Positions 8,447 through 16,642 of a stretch of 22,146 bases of DNA are shown one piece after another. The first letter of the stretch is position 1. Each line of letters begins with the position of its first letter. The position numbers were made by a program, and so were the translations under genes. Source of the stretch: an uncultured Phycisphaerales bacterium (lineage in GTDB: Bacteria > Planctomycetota > Phycisphaerae > Sedimentisphaerales > Anaerobacaceae); assembly GCA_937927975.1 (NCBI GenBank), contig CALEZT010000294.1, forward strand, positions 1 through 22,146, written 5' to 3'. Under the pieces are notes generated by a model that was not told the origin of the DNA, did not search any database, and worked only from the letters and a program-made list of their open reading frames with translations.

Positions 8447-10999
8447 TTGAAACGAGTCGTCTCTGCATCGCTCTTGGCAATCCTGATGCTCGGATCGTCG
8501 GGCCTTGGACAGACCTCGGACCGGGTCGCAGCCCCTTGGTTCAGCCGGGAACGAGGCTTCTGCGATGCCTCGTTCGAGGTCGCCATCACCTGCGACACGC
8601 CGGAGGCGACGATCCGTTACACCCTCGACGGCAGCGAACCTGACGGCGACTCGGGAGCCTCCCCCGCCGGCGGAATCTACACCGCGCCCCTGCGAATCAC
8701 AGGCACAACCTGCCTTCGGGCCCAAGCCACCAGGGAAGGCCGATCTCCCAGCGAAGTGGTCACGCACACCTATGTCTTCCTCCACGACGTGATCGCCCGC
8801 ACCCAGAAACAAGTTCTCGCCCAGGGTTATCCCGACACCTGGTACGGCGGCCTCCCGGCGGACTACGAGATGGACCCCGAGATCTGTTTCCGTCCGGCCT
8901 ATGCGAACCTGATGCAGGACGCTCTCCTGTCGATCCCGACGGTTTCGCTCGTCACGAGCAGGGACGCGCTCTTCGGCCACAGCCGGGACGCGGAAGCCGG
9001 AGGCATCTACATCTACACAGGCCACCCAAGCACAGGCGGCGGCTGGGAGCGTCCCGTTTCCTTCGAATTGTTCACAGCCGACGGTGCGAAGGGACTCCAA
9101 GTCCACTGCGGGCTTCGAATCCAGGGGGATGAGAGCCGCGACCCGCTCAAATGCCCCAAGCACAGCTTCGAGCTGCGATTCGACAGCCGGTACGGCTCCA
9201 ATCGCTTGGACTATCCCCTCTTCGACGGCAGTCCCGTCGAGAGTTTCGATTCGCTCCGACTGCAGGGCTTCTATCAGAACAGTTGGCTTCACTGGGCGGT
9301 CGACCAACGACGGCGCGCGCTGTACATGCGCGATCAGTGGATGCGAGATTCGTTGCTGGGAATGGGACAGGCGGATGCCGGCAGAGGCCTCTATGTCCAC
9401 CTGTACCTCAACGGCATCTACTGGGGCCTGTACAACCTGGGCGAACAGGTGGATGCAAACCATTGTGCCCGCTACCAGAAGGGCCACACCGCCGGACTCG
9501 ACGTGGTGGAAGGCGATCCGGCCTATGGCGGTCGCGAGGCGGGACGACTGATCGAAGGCACGACAGATGCCTGGCTCCAGTTGCAGAACACCGTCGCAAG
9601 TCGCGACTGGGACAGGATTTGCGACATCCTCGACGTGGACAATTTCATCGACTGGTCGATCCTCAACGGGTTCGCGGCCACACAGGATCTGCGACCGAGC
9701 GGCCATTGGCGCGCCGTCGGAGGCGGGCCGGACCAGAGGCTCTGGCGATTCTACAGCCTGAACGCCGAGCGGACGCTGGAGAGCAACAACCACAACCCCA
9801 TCAATCCCGATCCCGACCCCACCGGCCTGTTCGACTGCCTGGACGACATCGAGGAGTTCCGCGTCCGCTTTGGCGACCGCGTCCAGAGGCATCTGTCCCA
9901 GGGGGGCGTCCTCACCCCCGAGCGCAACGCCGAACGATGGGTTCGTTTGGCCGACGAGATCGAACTGGCGGTCGTCGCCGAGTCTGCCCGCTGGGGCGAC
10001 TACCGCCGGGATGTACACCCCTACGAATGGGGCCCTTTTTCCCTGTACACGCGCGACGACCACTGGAACCCGGCGAAGAACCGCGTTCTCGACGAGTATT
10101 TCCCCCGCCGGACGGAAACCGTCCTCGAACAGTTCAGGTCGCGAGGGCTGTATCCGAGTCTCGACGCTCCCGCCTTCCTTGTCGATGGAGCGCCCCAGCA
10201 CGGCGGTCCGGTAACTCTCGGCGGCAAGCTCGCACTGCTGGCACCAGCCGGCGTTATCTGGTACACGCTCGACGGCACAGACCCCCGCCAACCGGCACAG
10301 GAACCCCAAACCGTCGTACATACGCTGGTTTCCGAGGGGGCACCCAAGCGTGTGCTCGTCCCCACCCACCCCATCAGCGACGCGTGGAAAGGAGATTCGC
10401 CCTTTAGCGACTCCTCGTGGCTGCTCACGGAAGGCCTTCCCGGGGGCGTGGGGTATGAACGCAGTGGAGGATACGAACCGCTGATCGGACTCGATGTCCA
10501 CGACCTGATGTACGCGAAGAACCGAACCTGCTGCGTTCGCATCCCCTTCCACCTGGCGACCGATCCCGCCAGGTTCGATCACATGACGCTCAGGATTCGC
10601 TACGACGATGCGTTCGTGGCCTACCTCAACGGCGTAGAGATCCGGCGGGCCCTGTTCCAGGGGGCTCCAACGTGGGATTCAGGGTCCTTTGGCACCCACG
10701 AAGGCGACGACGCGGAGGTGTTCGCGACGCCGCAGGGATTGGCTTCGTTTCGCCAAGGCGAGAACATCCTGGCGATCCACGGCATGAACTCCGCCACGGA
10801 CAGCAGCGACTTCCTGATCTCGGCAATTCTGGAGGCTGTGGAGAGCACTGCCGCCCGGTCGAGCGGCTCGTCCGCCGCCGCGATCTCCTACTCAGGCCCG
10901 ATAAGAATCGATCGAGCCATACGGATCAGCGCACGCACTGTCATCGACGGGAATTGGAGCGCCCTGACGGAAGCGGTCTTCACCGTCGGAAAGGACTGA
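8447..10999 (+). CDS. Secreted CotH-family paralog lacking lamin-tail domains
   Basis: An 850-aa protein with a TTG start placed by the GTGAGGG ribosome site 6 nt upstream and by the Sec signal beginning MKRVVSASLLAIL (cleavage near GLGQ). It repeats the core of the preceding gene in the same order: chitobiase-C-like sandwich (IRYTLDGSEP), CotH-like region (RIQGDES, LNGIYWGLYNLGEQ), a second chitobiase-C-like motif (WYTLDGTDPR), and the ISDAWKG/DDAFVAYLNG module. It has no LTD at either end. At the position equivalent to WDAED of the neighbour it reads LNAER (residues 438-442), so two acidic residues are replaced (D to N, D to R), and the NWDWPWNNYW block is also lost. If the motif is catalytic this copy may be an inactive, scaffold-like member. 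The 27-bp gap implies co-transcription with the first CotH gene. It converges on the prepilin gene with 2 bp between stop codons. Confidence 0.87.
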   Translation: MKRVVSASLLAILMLGSSGLGQTSDRVAAPWFSRERGFCDASFEVAITCDTPEATIRYTLDGSEPDGDSGASPAGGIYTAPLRITGTTCLRAQATREGRSPSEVVTHTYVFLHDVIARTQKQVLAQGYPDTWYGGLPADYEMDPEICFRPAYANLMQDALLSIPTVSLVTSRDALFGHSRDAEAGGIYIYTGHPSTGGGWERPVSFELFTADGAKGLQVHCGLRIQGDESRDPLKCPKHSFELRFDSRYGSNRLDYPLFDGSPVESFDSLRLQGFYQNSWLHWAVDQRRRALYMRDQWMRDSLLGMGQADAGRGLYVHLYLNGIYWGLYNLGEQVDANHCARYQKGHTAGLDVVEGDPAYGGREAGRLIEGTTDAWLQLQNTVASRDWDRICDILDVDNFIDWSILNGFAATQDLRPSGHWRAVGGGPDQRLWRFYSLNAERTLESNNHNPINPDPDPTGLFDCLDDIEEFRVRFGDRVQRHLSQGGVLTPERNAERWVRLADEIELAVVAESARWGDYRRDVHPYEWGPFSLYTRDDHWNPAKNRVLDEYFPRRTETVLEQFRSRGLYPSLDAPAFLVDGAPQHGGPVTLGGKLALLAPAGVIWYTLDGTDPRQPAQEPQTVVHTLVSEGAPKRVLVPTHPISDAWKGDSPFSDSSWLLTEGLPGGVGYERSGGYEPLIGLDVHDLMYAKNRTCCVRIPFHLATDPARFDHMTLRIRYDDAFVAYLNGVEIRRALFQGAPTWDSGSFGTHEGDDAEVFATPQGLASFRQGENILAIHGMNSATDSSDFLISAILEAVESTAARSSGSSAAAISYSGPIRIDRAIRISARTVIDGNWSALTEAVFTVGKD

Positions 11000-11001
11000 C
11001 G

Positions 11002-11799
11002 CTACCGCGAGGGCTTGTAGCCCAGTTTGCCCCAGCAGCCCCTCTGCATATCGTAGAGGTCGGTGTACCCGTCATTGCTTTCCGGCGTCCAGTCGCCCGT
11101 GTGGACGTCCGCCTGGCTCCTGGCGCGTTTGATCGTGTCGACGCCCTTCCACTTCCAATACTCGGAGTGCCCATCGGCATAAGACACGGTCGCGCCGTCG
11201 CCATGGCGAACCGGCGGGTCATCCCACCACCGTTCCTGGTTGTAGTGGACGGCGTACGCGTCCGAGGTCATGGCTCCCTCATCGATGAAGACGAGTCTTT
11301 GAGCCAGATTCGGACGAATCTCCGTCCTCTTCTTGACGTGGGCCCCTTTGACTCCCTGAGTCGCTGTATGATTAACCGCGTTCATGGAGAACATAATCGC
11401 GTACGTGAGGGCATAGCCCCGTTTGCCGGTGGGGCACTTGTAGAGAGCCACATTCTTGGTGTAGGGGAACAGAGCGCCCCGCCGGATATCCTCGATTTGG
11501 AGCTCGGTTTCCGTCGGCAGCGGATGATACCCGTCGATCCAGGAGAGTTCGTTGCGGTGGTCGCCCCAGGCCATGTTCTGGTTGCTGAACCCTGTGGCGC
11601 CGTTGACGATCTTGTCGCCGTTCTCGTCGGCGTACAGGTTCCAGGCCAGAGCCAGTTGCTTGAGGTTGTTCAGGCACGTCACCCGCTTTCCACCTTCGCG
11701 GGCGCGGTGCAGAGCCGGCATCAGGACCGACATGAGAATGGCGATCACTGCAATGACGACAAGCAACTCAATGAGCGTGAATCCGCGATATTTACGCAT
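11002..11799 (-). CDS. Prepilin-like protein with N-terminal methylation motif and H-X9-DG signature
   Basis: A 265-aa protein with a short positive leader (MRKYRG) and the type IV prepilin motif GFTLIELL: cleavage is expected between G6 and F7, and E11 is the +5 glutamate. A single hydrophobic helix follows (about 8-30). The remainder is the globular region typical of the DUF1559-like families abundant in Planctomycetota: [19 protein letters not shown], a YKCP block at 120-123, and H199-x9-D209-G210 ([14 protein letters not shown]). It would be processed by a prepilin peptidase and placed in a pseudopilus or envelope assembly. The function is unknown; genomes of this group often hold many copies. 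AAGGAGGA (11815-11808) lies 8 nt from this ATG, so the longer upstream frame was rejected. No other secretion or pilus gene is adjacent. Confidence 0.93.
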   Translation of the reverse strand: MRKYRGFTLIELLVVIAVIAILMSVLMPALHRAREGGKRVTCLNNLKQLALAWNLYADENGDKIVNGATGFSNQNMAWGDHRNELSWIDGYHPLPTETELQIEDIRRGALFPYTKNVALYKCPTGKRGYALTYAIMFSMNAVNHTATQGVKGAHVKKRTEIRPNLAQRLVFIDEGAMTSDAYAVHYNQERWWDDPPVRHGDGATVSYADGHSEYWKWKGVDTIKRARSQADVHTGDWTPESNDGYTDLYDMQRGCWGKLGYKPSR

Positions 11800-11886
11800 G
11801 GCCGAGGTCCTCCTTCTCACAAATCTTCTCGGGCTTTTGCGATCAAGATGCATCCATCGGGCCAACTGTTCCCCGATTGAGCCTGT

Positions 11887-11916
11887 ATTATACAATGGCA
11901 GGGGTCCCAAAATCCA
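11887..11916 (-). promoter_or_regulatory. Possible promoter of the prepilin gene
   Basis: The minus strand has a perfect TATAAT (11892-11887), with only a weak TGGATT (11916-11911) 18 nt upstream as a -35. The distance to the ATG at 11799 is plausible, about 80 nt of leader. Confidence 0.4.
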
Positions 11917-12247
11917 TCTGTAATCCGGATCGAATAGGAAATCGCCTGCAAGACAGGCGAATCCATCCTGCCTGAAGGCCGCTCCGACTCGACATGGAGT
12001 GAATTCACATTCAGGCAGTTACTTGGCCGGGCTCTGCCCCTGTGCCTTCACGCCCTCGGAGACATCTGTTGGATGGGCCTGCCGCGAGACGGAAACGGCT
12101 CTTCTCCAACGGGGTGTCCGACAAATCCGACGGATGGGAGGCAGGGATCTCGCTTGGCGCATTTTTTTTTCGAACCGTAGATTCAGCAATCGCAAGGGTT
12201 AAGAAGAAGGTCCGCCGATCCGACGAGAAATTTCTTGGCTTTAGACC
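11917..12247. other. Non-coding stretch with small inverted repeats and a T9 run
   Basis: No gene is supported here. Visible structure: a 7-bp hairpin, TCGCCTG-caaga-CAGGCGA (11942-11960); a 9-bp inverted repeat, CTGCCTGAA/TTCAGGCAG (11968-11976 and 12010-12018); the GGGCTCTGCCCCTG motif (12029-12042); and a run of nine T at 12162-12170 with no strong stem directly before it. No cobalamin-riboswitch B12 box was found, although the next gene is B12-dependent. An 83-codon frame at 12042-12293 has no ribosome site or recognisable features. Confidence 0.5.
12029..12042. repeat. Dispersed GGGCTCTGCCCCTG motif, copy 1
   Basis: This 14-mer is found exactly again at 16456-16469, and in related form within the hairpin at 16643-16676. 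Its GGGCTCTGCCC core is a short hairpin. All copies lie in intergenic DNA. Confidence 0.5.
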
Positions 12248-12276
12248 TTTACACGCGCAGCCCCGGTCATTAATCT
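12248..12276 (+). promoter_or_regulatory. Candidate nrdJ promoter
   Basis: TTTACA (12248-12253) and TAATCT (12271-12276) are 17 nt apart. The -10 is only 4/6, so this is a tentative call. If right, the NrdR boxes lie just downstream of the start site, within the leader, where bound repressor would block transcription. Confidence 0.35.
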
Positions 12277-12301
12277 GCCTTTACCGTTTGTAAGCAGCAA
12301 G

Positions 12302-12348
12302 CAACTATATCTGGGCCGGGCCCAGCTATCCCTAACTATATGTAGTAG
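12302..12348 (+). promoter_or_regulatory. Tandem NrdR boxes upstream of nrdJ
   Basis: Two NrdR-box-like 16-mers lie at 12302-12317 (core CTATATCTGG) and 12333-12348 (core CTATATGTAG). The known consensus core is CwAtATaTwG; they match at 8/10 and 9/10 positions. Their centres are exactly 31 bp apart, the spacing usual for paired NrdR boxes, which place the repressor on one face of the helix. They lie 29 bp before the ATG of a ribonucleotide reductase, the standard NrdR target. NrdR is an ATP/dATP-sensing zinc-ribbon/ATP-cone repressor; its gene is not in this window. The 15-nt palindrome CTGGGCCGGGCCCAG (12311-12325) overlaps the end of box 1 and fills part of the spacer. Confidence 0.8.
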
Positions 12349-12376
12349 TGTCGTATTGTCAGCACGGAGGCGCGTA

Positions 12377-15300
12377 ATGTCCTACAAGTTCGACCCTGAG
12401 AACCCGTTCAAGAGTGAGCGTGTGCGAGCGAAGAAAGCCCCCCAATCCGAAAACGGCAAAGGGTTGACGATCGAACCGTTCTTCTCCACCCCCGGCACGC
12501 ACCCCTTCGAGCAGATCGAATGGGAAACGCGGGCCGCGAAGATCTCCAGCGACACCGGCGAAGCGGTTTTCGAGCAGGACAATATCGAGGTCCCGATCAG
12601 TTGGAGCCAACTGGCCACCAAGGTCGTCGCCAGCAAGTACTTCTACGGCGACGCCGAGGGCGGCCAGCGGGAGCATTCCGTCAAACAGCTCGTCCATCGC
12701 GTCTGCAAGGCCATCGCGGATCGCGGCCTCAAGGACGGCTACTTCGCCACCCAGGAGCAGGCGGAAACCTACTACAATGAGCTGACTTGGCTGTGCGTCA
12801 ACCAGTATGGCTCGTTCAACAGCCCCGTGTGGTTCAACGTGGGCCTCTACGACGTCTACGGCATCGCCGGCGGCAAGCACAACTATCGCTGGGACCCGCA
12901 GGAAAGGACCGCAGTCCCCTGCCAGAACAGCTACGAGCACCCCCAGGCCTCCGCCTGCTTCATCCAGTCGGTCAAGGACTCGATGGAGGACATCATGCGT
13001 CTGGCGACCTCCGAGGCGATGCTCTTCAAGCATGGCTCGGGAACGGGAACCGACCTTTCGACCCTGCGAAGCAGTCGCGAGAAGCTCGCAGGCGGCGGCA
13101 AGCCCTCGGGCCCTCTGAGCTTCATGCGGGTCTACGATCAGATCGCGGCGGTCATCAAGTCGGGCGGCAAGACCCGACGGGCCGCCAAGATGCAGTCGCT
13201 CAAGATCGACCACCCCGACATCAAGGAGTTCATCACCTGCAAGACCGTCGAGGAAAAGAAGGCCTGGGCTCTCATCGAAGCCGGCTACAATGGCGAGCAC
13301 AATAATGAAGCCTATGAAAGCGTGATGTTCCAGAATTCCAACCTCTCGGTCCGCCTGACCGACGAGTTCCTCCAGGCGGTCGAGAAAGACGACACCTGGA
13401 GCACCTACGCCGTCACGACCGGCAAGAAGGTGGACTCGCACTCCGCCCGCGAGTTGATGCAGTTGATCGCCGAGGGCACGCGAGTCTGCGGCGACCCCGG
13501 CGTCCAGTACCACAGCACGATCAACCGCTGGCACACCTGCCCCAACTCCGGGCCGATCAACGCCTCGAACCCCTGCAGCGAGTACATGTTCGTCGACGAT
13601 TCCGCCTGCAACCTGGCGTCGCTGAACCTGATGAAGTTCCGCAGGGAGGACGGGTCGTTCGACGTCGCAGCCTTCAAGAAGGCGGTTCGCCTGTTCATCA
13701 TCGCACAGGAGATCCTGGTCGACAACGGCAGCTACCCCGACAAGCCGATCGCAATCAACAGCCACCGCTTCCGGCCGCTGGGACTGGGCTTCGCCAACCT
13801 GGGCTCGTTGATCATGAGCCTGGCTCTGCCCTACGATTCCGACCAGGCCAGGTCGCTGGCCTCGGCTGTCAGTGCGATCATGACCGGCGCCGCCTACGCA
13901 GCCAGCGCGGAGCTGTCGCAGCTCAAGGGCCCCTTCGAGGATTTCGAGAAGAACAAAGAGCCCATGCTCAAGGTCATCAACATGCACCGCCAGCATGCCC
14001 ATGACCTGCCGGAGACGCATTGCCCGGACTACCTGCGAAACGCCGCCAAGGACGCCTGGGATGAAGCCATCGACGCCGGGACGAAGATCGGTTTTCGAAA
14101 CGCCCAAGTCACCGTACTGGCGCCGACAGGCACAATCGGCTTCATGATGGACTGCGACACCACCGGCGTCGAGCCGGACATCGCGTTGATCAAGTACAAG
14201 CTCCTGGCCGGCGGCGGCATGCTCAAGCTCGTCAACAAGACGCTCCCGATGGCCCTCGAACGGTTGGGGTATTCACCCGAAGACATCAAGGCCATCTGCG
14301 ACCACGTCGACAAGCAGGAGACCATCGAAGGGGCGCCCAGGTTCTCCGCGGACCACCTGCCGATCTTCGACTGCGCCTTCAAGCCCAAGAACGGCAAGCG
14401 GTTCATCTCTTACACGGCGCACCTGAGAATGATGGCGGCGGTGCAGCCCTTCATCTCCGGGGCGATCAGCAAGACGATCAACATGCCCAAGGAGAGTACG
14501 ACCGAGGAGATCCAGGCCGCTTATATCGAAGGCTGGAAGCTGGGTCTCAAGGCCGTGGCGATCTATCGGGACGGGTCCAAGCGTCTCCAGCCCGTTCAAA
14601 CGGACAAGCACAAGGACGAGAAGGCCAAGAAGGCAGCCGAGGTTCCGGCGGGTCGTCCGTTCCGCAGAAGGCTGCCCGACACGCGGCACAGCCTGACACA
14701 CAAATTTTCGGTAGCAGGCCATGAAGGCTACCTGACGGTGGGGCTATACGAGGATGGTCAGCCTGGTGAGTTGTTCATCACTATGGCCAAGGAGGGCAGC
14801 ACCGTCGGGGGCCTTATGGACGTCATCGGCACGTGCACGTCGATGGCCCTGCAGTATGGCGTTCCGTTGATCACGCTGGTGGACAAGTTCCGCCACGCGC
14901 GTTTCGAGCCCTCCGGCATGACCAGCAACCGGGACATCCCGTTCGCCAAGAGCCTGATCGACTACATCTTCTGCTGGCTGGGCCTGCAGTTCATCCCCGG
15001 CTACGCGGACAAGAACCTGCCCAACCGGACCCCGGGCGCCGCCGTGTCGACCAAGACGGTCACGACCGCCCGCGAACTGGTCGAGAAGACCAAGGACCTG
15101 GCGCACAAGATCGCCGAGGCCAAGGCCGTCGGCGGCAACAGCGGCAACAACAAGAAGGTCAAGACCGCTGAGGCCAGGCCCGAGACCGTTCCGGTCAAGG
15201 CGACCGGCACGTTGCCGATGGACCGCATCGGCGGCAAGCCCGCTCGGATCGGCCCGATGGTCAGCGTCCCGATCGTCGCCACCGTCGGCGCCGAAGACGG

Positions 15301-15457
15301 GACCCAGGCGGAAGCCGCTATGATGCAGCAGTTCAATTCGCAGTTCGAACACTTCGGCGACGACGCCCCGGCCTGCGACATCTGCGGCTCGATCACCGTC
15401 CGCAACGGAACCTGCTACAAATGCTTCAACTGCGGAAACTCGATGGGATGCTCTTGA
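12377..15457 (+). CDS. nrdJ: Adenosylcobalamin-dependent (class II) ribonucleotide reductase
   Basis: A 1026-aa enzyme that reduces ribonucleotides to deoxyribonucleotides for DNA synthesis, using a radical generated from adenosylcobalamin and needing no oxygen. The class II active site is complete: NPCSE at 398-402 gives the thiyl-radical Cys400 with Asn398 and Glu402, and Cys194 (SACFIQ) and Cys411 (DSACNLASLNL) form the redox pair, with Cys411 eleven residues after Cys400 as in Thermotoga NrdJ. LAPTGTIGFMMDCDTTGVEPD follows, typical of the barrel. A TSCPD-type domain lies at about 762-875. The C-terminal tail has cysteines at 1000, 1003, 1013, 1016, 1019 and 1025, resembling a zinc ribbon plus the shuttling thiols that re-reduce the active site. 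The length fits the long class II form. GGAGG at 12366-12370 with a 6-nt spacer fixes the ATG. It stands alone and is probably NrdR-regulated. Confidence 0.98.
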   Translation: MSYKFDPENPFKSERVRAKKAPQSENGKGLTIEPFFSTPGTHPFEQIEWETRAAKISSDTGEAVFEQDNIEVPISWSQLATKVVASKYFYGDAEGGQREHSVKQLVHRVCKAIADRGLKDGYFATQEQAETYYNELTWLCVNQYGSFNSPVWFNVGLYDVYGIAGGKHNYRWDPQERTAVPCQNSYEHPQASACFIQSVKDSMEDIMRLATSEAMLFKHGSGTGTDLSTLRSSREKLAGGGKPSGPLSFMRVYDQIAAVIKSGGKTRRAAKMQSLKIDHPDIKEFITCKTVEEKKAWALIEAGYNGEHNNEAYESVMFQNSNLSVRLTDEFLQAVEKDDTWSTYAVTTGKKVDSHSARELMQLIAEGTRVCGDPGVQYHSTINRWHTCPNSGPINASNPCSEYMFVDDSACNLASLNLMKFRREDGSFDVAAFKKAVRLFIIAQEILVDNGSYPDKPIAINSHRFRPLGLGFANLGSLIMSLALPYDSDQARSLASAVSAIMTGAAYAASAELSQLKGPFEDFEKNKEPMLKVINMHRQHAHDLPETHCPDYLRNAAKDAWDEAIDAGTKIGFRNAQVTVLAPTGTIGFMMDCDTTGVEPDIALIKYKLLAGGGMLKLVNKTLPMALERLGYSPEDIKAICDHVDKQETIEGAPRFSADHLPIFDCAFKPKNGKRFISYTAHLRMMAAVQPFISGAISKTINMPKESTTEEIQAAYIEGWKLGLKAVAIYRDGSKRLQPVQTDKHKDEKAKKAAEVPAGRPFRRRLPDTRHSLTHKFSVAGHEGYLTVGLYEDGQPGELFITMAKEGSTVGGLMDVIGTCTSMALQYGVPLITLVDKFRHARFEPSGMTSNRDIPFAKSLIDYIFCWLGLQFIPGYADKNLPNRTPGAAVSTKTVTTARELVEKTKDLAHKIAEAKAVGGNSGNNKKVKTAEARPETVPVKATGTLPMDRIGGKPARIGPMVSVPIVATVGAEDGTQAEAAMMQQFNSQFEHFGDDAPACDICGSITVRNGTCYKCFNCGNSMGCS

Positions 15458-15521
15458 GATCATCGCCTCTCGGCAGGCGTTGTGGACAGTGGGTCCGTTT
15501 GAAAAGTGAAGACGAAAACAA

Positions 15522-15774
15522 GGGAGGCGACGTGCCTTCCTGCCATGACCAACCCTCTGCGTGCTTAGCACGAGAATGGAGGTACTTATGACTACGATAG
15601 GCAGATACTTATCTATCGTAGGTAAGGTCATGTGGGGAAGCGCGTCCTTGATGCGCGGGGATCAGGCACTCTAACCCTTTAAGAGCTGCAGCTTTGGGCG
15701 ACCCGTGAACCGAGACGCATCTGGGAGTTAAAGTTCCGGCGCTCTTGCCACAAATGTCTGCAGGCAGAGGCAAG
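15522..15774 (+). ncRNA. Candidate structured RNA or leader, unidentified
   Basis: The gap between nrdJ and the next gene (15458-15862) holds several well-formed hairpins in the plus direction. CCTC plus CGTGC-tta-GCACG plus GAGG lies at 15554-15582. ATGAC and TACGATAG (15588-15600) pair with CTATCGTA and GTCAT (15613-15631) across a 6-nt bulge. GCGCGTC-ctt-GATGCGC is at 15640-15656 with one wobble pair. CTTGCC/GGCAAG is at 15744-15774. It does not resemble RNase P, tmRNA, SRP RNA, 6S RNA or the common riboswitches by eye. It may be a cis-acting leader for the 148-aa gene or an independent small RNA. Confidence 0.35.
15532..15674 (+). other. Two overlapping micro-ORFs with ribosome sites (19 and 28 codons)
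   Basis: A GTG frame (15532-15591, 19 aa) follows GGGAGG at 15522-15527. An ATG frame (15588-15674, 28 aa, MTTIGRYLSIVGKVMWGSAS...) follows GGAGGT at 15578-15583. They overlap as ATGA, the usual translational-coupling arrangement. The second ribosome site would be buried in the 15554-15582 stem unless the first frame is translated. The peptides match nothing I recognise. Coding status is uncertain. Confidence 0.25.
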
Positions 15775-15862
15775 CCACCCGTCCGGCGCGCCTCCCTTCT
15801 TCTCATCTTCACCTCTCGACTGACCCGTTACCCCTGGCAGACGGACTTCTCAGGAGGCTGAT

Positions 15863-16309
15863 TTGAGTAACGCACTGAGAAAATTCAAGAGACAAGCGCA
15901 AAAGTACGACGCAATTCCTCTGTGGGTCAAACAGGCTCTTCCCGTCGAAAACAAGTTGTCCGAGGCGATCGAGCGTTTAGCTCAGCCTCTGCTTGATTCC
16001 GCACGGGACGATGCCGATCGTCGCTTGTCGCTTGTGATCGCGACGGTTTGCTGGAACCTTTCTTTGATGCCAAAAGACGAACGCCCCGCTCTCATCAAGG
16101 ACTTGTTGGACAAGTCGATCAAACCCGGACAGTCGGCTCGTGGGGTGGAACAAGCGTTCGAGTCTCTTGTCTCACGCAAGGAAGCGATGTTCCCAGACGA
16201 CAAGCGGGTAGTCCTCACCTACACCTTCGTCGGCGAAGCAGATGAAATGCAGTTCTTCGTGAAGTACGCGACCGATCAGCCGCCTGGCATTCCAAATTGC
16301 AGAAGTTGA
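15863..16309 (+). CDS. Hypothetical protein, 148 aa
   Basis: Not recognised. The TTG start is supported by AGGAGG (15852-15857) with a 5-nt spacer; no ATG or GTG in frame is nearer a ribosome site. The product is soluble and mostly helical in appearance: a basic start (ALRKFKRQAQKYDA), an amphipathic central part with several charged pairs, and a more beta-like end (RVVLTYTFVGEADEMQFFVKYA). There is no signal peptide, membrane segment or metal-binding cysteine cluster. It stands alone after the structured intergenic region, with no partner on its strand downstream. Codon usage looks like its neighbours but slightly less GC-rich, and the frame is bounded by clear non-coding DNA, so I judge it a real gene of unknown role. 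Confidence 0.65.
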   Translation: MSNALRKFKRQAQKYDAIPLWVKQALPVENKLSEAIERLAQPLLDSARDDADRRLSLVIATVCWNLSLMPKDERPALIKDLLDKSIKPGQSARGVEQAFESLVSRKEAMFPDDKRVVLTYTFVGEADEMQFFVKYATDQPPGIPNCRS

Positions 16310-16452
16310 CTATCGGATCGACTCATCCGGGCTGTGGCAATGTCCAGCCTCACCTCGGCGCCGTCTGTTGATTCTTACGTGCGCTTCGCCCCAGGCTCCA
16401 ATCGGATATCTCGAAGCGGATTCGATTCCCGATGCAGGCGGACCGTTCGTGC

Positions 16453-16469
16453 CAGGGGCTCTGCCCCTG
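16453..16469. repeat. Hairpin CAGGGGC-tct-GCCCCTG, copy 2 of dispersed motif
   Basis: A perfect 7-bp stem with a 3-nt loop, containing the 14-mer GGGCTCTGCCCCTG seen at 12029. It lies in the 411-bp gap between the 148-aa gene and the peptidase/GH172 gene; this gap (16310-16720) has no supportable gene. On the plus strand it is followed by GAGACCCCGGCATTTT, so it could also end transcription from the 148-aa gene. Confidence 0.5.
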
Positions 16470-16642
16470 AGACCCCGGCATTTTCCGCCTTGCGCCAGCA
16501 GCATGAGAATATCAAGCATGGCCCGGCCGCGATCGTGACGCCATAGTCGGGCTGCAGGAAGACGCCTCGGAACCTCCACAAAACACCCCTCCGCAAAACA
16601 GACCTCCAAGGCTATCATGCTGCTGGTCCAATGCGTAAAATG

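Noticed and set aside
6737..10582. 1281-codon minus-strand frame opposite both CotH genes
   Set aside because: It spans two real genes and the gap between them, has no family features, and is rich in residues typical of antisense frames.
12042..12293. 83-codon frame upstream of nrdJ
   Set aside because: No ribosome site, no family features, and it overlaps the candidate nrdJ promoter.
11800..12376. Cobalamin riboswitch before the B12-dependent nrdJ
   Set aside because: No B12 box (GCCACTG-type) or supporting fold was seen; the paired NrdR boxes explain regulation better.
12359..14107. 582-codon minus-strand frame within nrdJ
   Set aside because: Shadow of a complete, well-conserved class II reductase.
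15464..15479. Terminator after nrdJ (CGCCT-ctcggc-AGGCG)
   Set aside because: Only a 5-bp stem with no T-tract following.
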